Position numbers and translations under genes: made by a program
NCBI GenBank assembly: GCA_900321525.1
Contig: ONWL01000087.1
Location: 1-9,919, forward strand
Direction of reading: 5' to 3'
DNA from: an uncultured Eubacteriales bacterium
Lineage (GTDB): Bacteria > Bacillota > Clostridia > Lachnospirales > Lachnospiraceae
Length of the DNA: 9,919 nucleotides
Shown here: piece by piece, positions 7,381 through 9,919 of the stretch
Position numbering within the stretch: the stretch's first letter is position 1
Layout: each line of letters opens with the position of its first letter
Notes under the pieces: generated by a model
Told to the model about the DNA's origin: nothing
Database searches by the model: none
The model's input: only the letters and a program-made list of their open reading frames with translations

Positions 7381-7512
7381 GTAACTGTTCAATACCCTCA
7401 CAGTTACGGGCAAAATCCATTCCAAATCGACTCTGTCGATGGGATTTTTGCCTGCAAAACTCAGGATTTTACTTCGCATAACCTTCGCGGAATAGCAGCC
7501 CCGAATGGTTGC
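7381..7512 (-). repeat. MITE-like interspersed repeat, complete copy 1
   Basis: A 132-base palindrome-rich element lies between the 7533 gene and mreB. On the plus strand it begins GTAACTGTTC (7381-7390) and ends GAATGGTTGC (7503-7512); these ends are imperfect inverted repeats (seven of ten). Inside are hairpins: GTAACTGT/ACAGTTAC (7381-7388 with 7400-7407), GGCAAAATCC with GGATTTTTGCC (7409-7418 with 7442-7452), and ATCGAC/GTCGAT (7426-7440). On the minus strand it is flanked by GAAAAAT (7519-7513) and GAAAAAAT (7380-7373), which look like a target duplication. Bases 7445-7495 match copy 2 in inverted orientation at 49 of 51 positions. It has no coding capacity. It may also end the upstream transcript. 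Confidence 0.7.
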
Positions 7513-7532
7513 ATTTTTCAAACAATATCCCG

Positions 7533-8534
7533 CTATTTATTTTCCAGCTTCCGCACATTTTTAATCACAATGGAAATGCTGCCGTCATCTGCGGTTTCGT
7601 ATGCCACCAAATGCTCGTCCTGCAAATATGCCACCGGAATCAGCAGTTCCACTCCGGTATCTGTGACAATCTTTTGCTTTTTCTGAAACAGCCGCTCTGT
7701 AGGCTTACTGACTGGAATAGGAGCTTTAGGCAGTTCTGCTTCTGCCACCTTCTCCTGATACCGCTTTGCTGCAATTTCATTGTCTGCAAAAATCCGTTCT
7801 TCCACTTCCTTTGTATCAATGGCACCGGTTTCCGCCACTGTAAATGCCACATCTGCCTTGTATTCCAGAATCTTCTGGGGTGCTTCCTCTTCCTGATAAC
7901 ATTCCCGGATGGTTTCTACGGCAGCGGTGTCAAACAGTTTCACCGTCTCCTTCTCCGGCCTGTCTGCCTGTAGTTCCAGCACAAAGGAGGCCAGATAATT
8001 GGTCTGCACTCCATTCACCACCTCTGTCACCGGAGACAATTCCACTGTCTGTTCCAGTACATTGATGATAAAAAATTCGTAATCCTTTTTCTTGCTGTCT
8101 GGCAGCACTTTGGAATTGATGTGCCAGGACACAGTACCGTCTTCTTCCAGATAGCACATATATTTCCGTTGAAAATTCAATTTAAAAAAGCCAATGAAAG
8201 GCTGGTCATCTGCTACTGCCCAGATACAGATGCCGCTTCCCGGACGAATGGCTCCATTGTGACACACTGCATCATAGACCCGGCCTGCAATCAGCGGCAC
8301 AAACTGTGCCATCCCCTCTGCATTCTGAGGCAGTACCCCTGCCAGCCAGGACCCCATGGAAAACTGTCCTTTACTAACCGTTGGTTTTCCCATGTTGGAT
8401 GCCAGCAGCTGGGCGCTGTATGTATACAGATCATCCTCCGGTGACAGCTTCACTTCACTACAGACTGCCTCTGACAGTTCTCCATCCAATGTACACAAAA
8501 AACACTTCAAAATATCAATTGACGATGCTCTCAT
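7533..8534 (-). CDS. Probable nucleoid-associated protein (NdpA / NA37-like)
   Basis: The 333-residue protein is soluble-looking, acidic and lysine/glutamate-rich toward its C-terminus, with no signal peptide or membrane span. Its plan fits the 37-kDa nucleoid-associated family (NdpA/YejK-like): an N-terminal IDILKCFLCTLDGEL segment resembling the family's opening ILH-LD stretch, a middle part with ICIWAVADDQPFIGFFKLNFQRKY (about 101-124), and a charged C-terminal half. Those proteins bind the nucleoid; the function in Firmicutes is poorly known. This is recognition by pattern and not a search result, so a lineage-specific hypothetical remains possible. ATG 8534 is fixed by GGAGGAG at seven-base spacing and by a strong promoter upstream. 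Repeat copies flank it on both sides. Stop TAG at 7535-7533. Confidence 0.6.
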   Translation of the reverse strand: MRASSIDILKCFLCTLDGELSEAVCSEVKLSPEDDLYTYSAQLLASNMGKPTVSKGQFSMGSWLAGVLPQNAEGMAQFVPLIAGRVYDAVCHNGAIRPGSGICIWAVADDQPFIGFFKLNFQRKYMCYLEEDGTVSWHINSKVLPDSKKKDYEFFIINVLEQTVELSPVTEVVNGVQTNYLASFVLELQADRPEKETVKLFDTAAVETIRECYQEEEAPQKILEYKADVAFTVAETGAIDTKEVEERIFADNEIAAKRYQEKVAEAELPKAPIPVSKPTERLFQKKQKIVTDTGVELLIPVAYLQDEHLVAYETADDGSISIVIKNVRKLENK

Positions 8535-8566
8535 ATCTTTTCTCCTCCGATGCAGGAATTTCTTTC

Positions 8567-8595
8567 AGTATAGACAAAATCAGCAGGGATGTCAA
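8567..8595 (-). promoter_or_regulatory. Strong sigma-A promoter for the 7533-8534 gene
   Basis: A perfect TTGACA (8595-8590) is followed by exactly 17 bases and then TATACT (8572-8567, five of six). The predicted start near 8560 gives a short leader of about 25 bases with GGAGGAG. The -35 box lies in the loop of the preceding terminator hairpin, and the spacer contains its descending arm. Confidence 0.8.
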
Positions 8596-8614
8596 ACTGT
8601 TCCCTGCTGATTTT
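8576..8614 (-). terminator. Intrinsic terminator after the 46-residue gene
   Basis: Arms 8576-8589 and 8601-8614 are perfect 14-base reverse complements (core CAGCAGGGA) around an 11-base loop. On the minus strand the stem ends in TTTT. It begins five bases after the small gene's TAA. The A/T symmetry could let it work in both directions. Confidence 0.8.
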
Positions 8615-8619
8615 CGCTT

Positions 8620-8760
8620 TTACGTATGACGTTTTTCTGGTGTACTTCTTCCCTGCTGTGACTGGTCTGCATCAGTGGTCTTTCGCTCCTGCTGCATGGT
8701 CACCATTCCCATCACCAGAAAAATCAATGCCAACATCACCATTGTCTGTACATCACTCAT
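8620..8760 (-). CDS. 46-residue single-span membrane protein
   Basis: ATG 8760 is preceded by AGGAGG at seven-base spacing and the frame ends with TAA at 8622-8620, five bases before a strong terminator. The protein opens MSDVQTMVMLALIFLVMGMV and continues to a hydrophilic tail. Residues about 5-22 form one hydrophobic, methionine-rich span (seven Met in the first 22 residues). The 24-residue tail is polar, rich in Gln, Arg, Lys and Asp. A short acidic N-terminus and a basic tail suggest N-out/C-in topology (inference). I do not recognise the family. Ribosome site, membrane span and dedicated terminator together make it a likely real gene. The ATG overlaps the TGA of an upstream open frame (ATGA). 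Confidence 0.7.
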   Translation of the reverse strand: MSDVQTMVMLALIFLVMGMVTMQQERKTTDADQSQQGRSTPEKRHT

Positions 8761-8894
8761 ACCCGGTCCTCCTGATTGTGAAGTGCTTTTTGCAGTTTCT
8801 CCCCTGCTGTCACTGTTTTCGTATCTTCACAGCGATCCCTGTCTATTCTATATACCGTAAAAAATATCCGTTGGTTGCACTTTTTTGAAAAAAT

Positions 8895-8964
8895 GTAACT
8901 GTTCAGAGACCACTATTCCGCGAAGGTTTTGCGAAGCAAAATCCTGAGTTTTGCAGGCAAAAAT
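8895..8964 (+). repeat. MITE-like interspersed repeat, truncated copy 2
   Basis: This 70-base copy starts with GTAACTGTTC (8895-8904) and ends in an AAAAAT tract, where similarity to copy 1 stops. Bases 8913-8963 match 7445-7495 in reverse complement, 49 of 51. It includes a small hairpin, TTTTGC-GAA-GCAAAA (about 8927-8941). The left flank is GAAAAAAT (8887-8894), the same sequence that flanks copy 1. It lacks the second half of the element. Confidence 0.7.
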
Positions 8965-8979
8965 TTATTTTATACCGGA

Positions 8980-9919
8980 TCAGGGCAGCAGGATTGTATC
9001 TGAACCCACGATGCCATACTTTCTGTTCAGGTACAGCATATACGGATCTTTGGACGGTTCCGTCACCAGAACGTGAAATCCCTCTTCTGATGCGATGGCA
9101 AGCTGGAAGGTGGTTCCCGGCTCTACTGTGAAATCCGGGTTTGCCTGCAAAATATCCTCTCCCCCCATCACAACATTTAAGTCCCTGTCTGTCACCAGAG
9201 AATTGCCCTCCCCATCAATCCAGTTGAAATAACACGCATAGGTTCCGTTCACTCCATTTCGGTATCCTTCATAATGTCCATTGTATGTCCATCCGTTTGG
9301 TTCCACCCACTGTAACTGGTGATCCAGACTGTAACCATATATCCGGTTGTCACCCACCGTTGTTATGATCAGCATTTGATCCGCCGCATCCAACACCGTC
9401 TCCCGGGTTCCATCATACACTCCGATTTCTTTCCCTTCCAGATCATATACCTTTTCCAGTGACAAAATGACATCTCCATTCCGCCAGAATCCGTACTCGG
9501 AAGATGCCAGAACCGTGCCGTCGAACTGCCTCAGATCTCCACCGGTTGCCGGTATCTCACTGTCCGTCCACAGGGAATCTCCAAGCAGATTCATCCATTC
9601 TACGAAAGGTTCCATCACCCACCGCTGTTCTGCCACTGACCACAATCCATACAGGTAACCGGAGCGGGAAGCTGTATCGGAAATACCGATGGGGAGAATC
9701 CGGTCATTCCTCATCAAAGTCATGCCATCTAATGCAACCTGTGCATACCCGGAACCCGCTCCTTCCCGCGTCCTGTTCCAACGAAGCACCGGATTCAGCT
9801 GGTTCTCCTGTGCAAAGTCTACCAGCAGAATGGCATTGTCAAAGCGTTCCACCAGATTCCCCTCATGACCATAGACAAAGAGATTCCCCTGGTCTGCCAT
9901 GATTTGCACATAATCTTCT
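8980..9919 (-). CDS. Unrecognised beta-propeller-like protein, C-terminal fragment
   Basis: The frame is open to the window edge. Codons upstream of the GTG at 9909 continue without a stop, so the true start is outside the window and the 309 residues from that GTG are only a lower bound. The sequence is rich in Gly, Asp, Asn, Tyr and Trp, with short recurring units such as YGHEGNLVERFD, YGLWSVAEQRWV, YGFWRNGDVILSLEKVYDLEGK, IYGYSLDHQLQWV and CYFNWIDGEGNSLV. These resemble blades of WG-repeat or PQQ/WD-like propellers, which often occur in secreted proteins or lipoproteins of gut Clostridia. No catalytic motif is recognisable, and any signal peptide would lie in the missing part. It ends with TGA (8982-8980), 15 bases before repeat copy 2. 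Role unknown. Confidence 0.65.
   Translation of the reverse strand, partial: EDYVQIMADQGNLFVYGHEGNLVERFDNAILLVDFAQENQLNPVLRWNRTREGAGSGYAQVALDGMTLMRNDRILPIGISDTASRSGYLYGLWSVAEQRWVMEPFVEWMNLLGDSLWTDSEIPATGGDLRQFDGTVLASSEYGFWRNGDVILSLEKVYDLEGKEIGVYDGTRETVLDAADQMLIITTVGDNRIYGYSLDHQLQWVEPNGWTYNGHYEGYRNGVNGTYACYFNWIDGEGNSLVTDRDLNVVMGGEDILQANPDFTVEPGTTFQLAIASEEGFHVLVTEPSKDPYMLYLNRKYGIVGSDTILLP

Larger units (their letters stand above)
8535..8979. other. Intergenic region, 445 bases, contents summarised
   Basis: This stretch holds, in minus-strand order, repeat copy 2, an AT-rich segment (8760-8894) with a possible TATATAGAAT -10-like sequence but no matching -35, the 46-residue gene, its terminator, and the promoter of the 7533-8534 gene. 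I see no other gene. Confidence 0.6.

Noticed and set aside
9504..9902. 132-residue plus-strand open frame
   Set aside because: Antisense to the propeller-like protein, low-complexity Ser/Pro/His composition, no ribosome site.

Overview
The window looks like a chromosomal segment of a low-to-mid GC Gram-positive anaerobe, most likely a Lachnospiraceae-type Clostridia. This rests on an MreB/Mbl of the Firmicutes type, a RecD2 (YrrC-like) helicase beside a ComF-family protein, purine-rich AGGAGG-type ribosome binding sites, and intrinsic terminators. The assignment is inferred from protein character; no search was run. Every supported gene is on the minus strand, so the order of transcription runs from high to low coordinates.

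Layout in transcription order. (1) 9919-8980: C-terminal part of an unrecognised, aromatic-rich, beta-propeller-like protein whose start lies outside the window. (2) 8964-8895: half copy of a small interspersed repeat. (3) 8760-8620: a 46-residue single-membrane-span protein with a strong ribosome binding site. (4) 8614-8567: a strong terminator hairpin whose loop carries the -35 box of a near-consensus promoter for the next gene. (5) 8534-7533: a 333-residue protein, probably of the NdpA/NA37 nucleoid-associated family. (6) 7512-7381: a full-length, inverted copy of the interspersed repeat. (7) mreB (7209-6193) with its own promoter and an intrinsic terminator. (8) recD2 (6095-3840), which starts just after that terminator. 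(9) a ComF-family phosphoribosyltransferase (3539-2964) that has lost its first zinc knuckle. (10) a PLD-nuclease/SF2-helicase/DUF3427 gene (2936-21) interrupted by one in-frame TGA.

mreB, recD2, comF and the helicase have close or moderate gaps and one direction. mreB is housekeeping (cell shape). recD2 (5'-3' helicase), comF (natural competence family) and the PLD helicase are all DNA-processing proteins, but no common pathway can be shown. Two of these genes carry visible lesions. The helicase has a CGA-to-TGA-type nonsense codon between its DExH box and motif III. comF has an internal deletion that leaves its ancestral ribosome binding site and start reading into a 13-residue leader peptide, which ends in an ATGA overlap with a new in-frame ATG.

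No CRISPR array, tRNA, rRNA, transposase or integrase was seen. The most useful second-look items are the split helicase, the remodelled comF start, the terminator that contains a promoter, the unlisted 46-residue membrane protein and the pair of MITE-like repeats. I do not see a clearly new multi-gene system.
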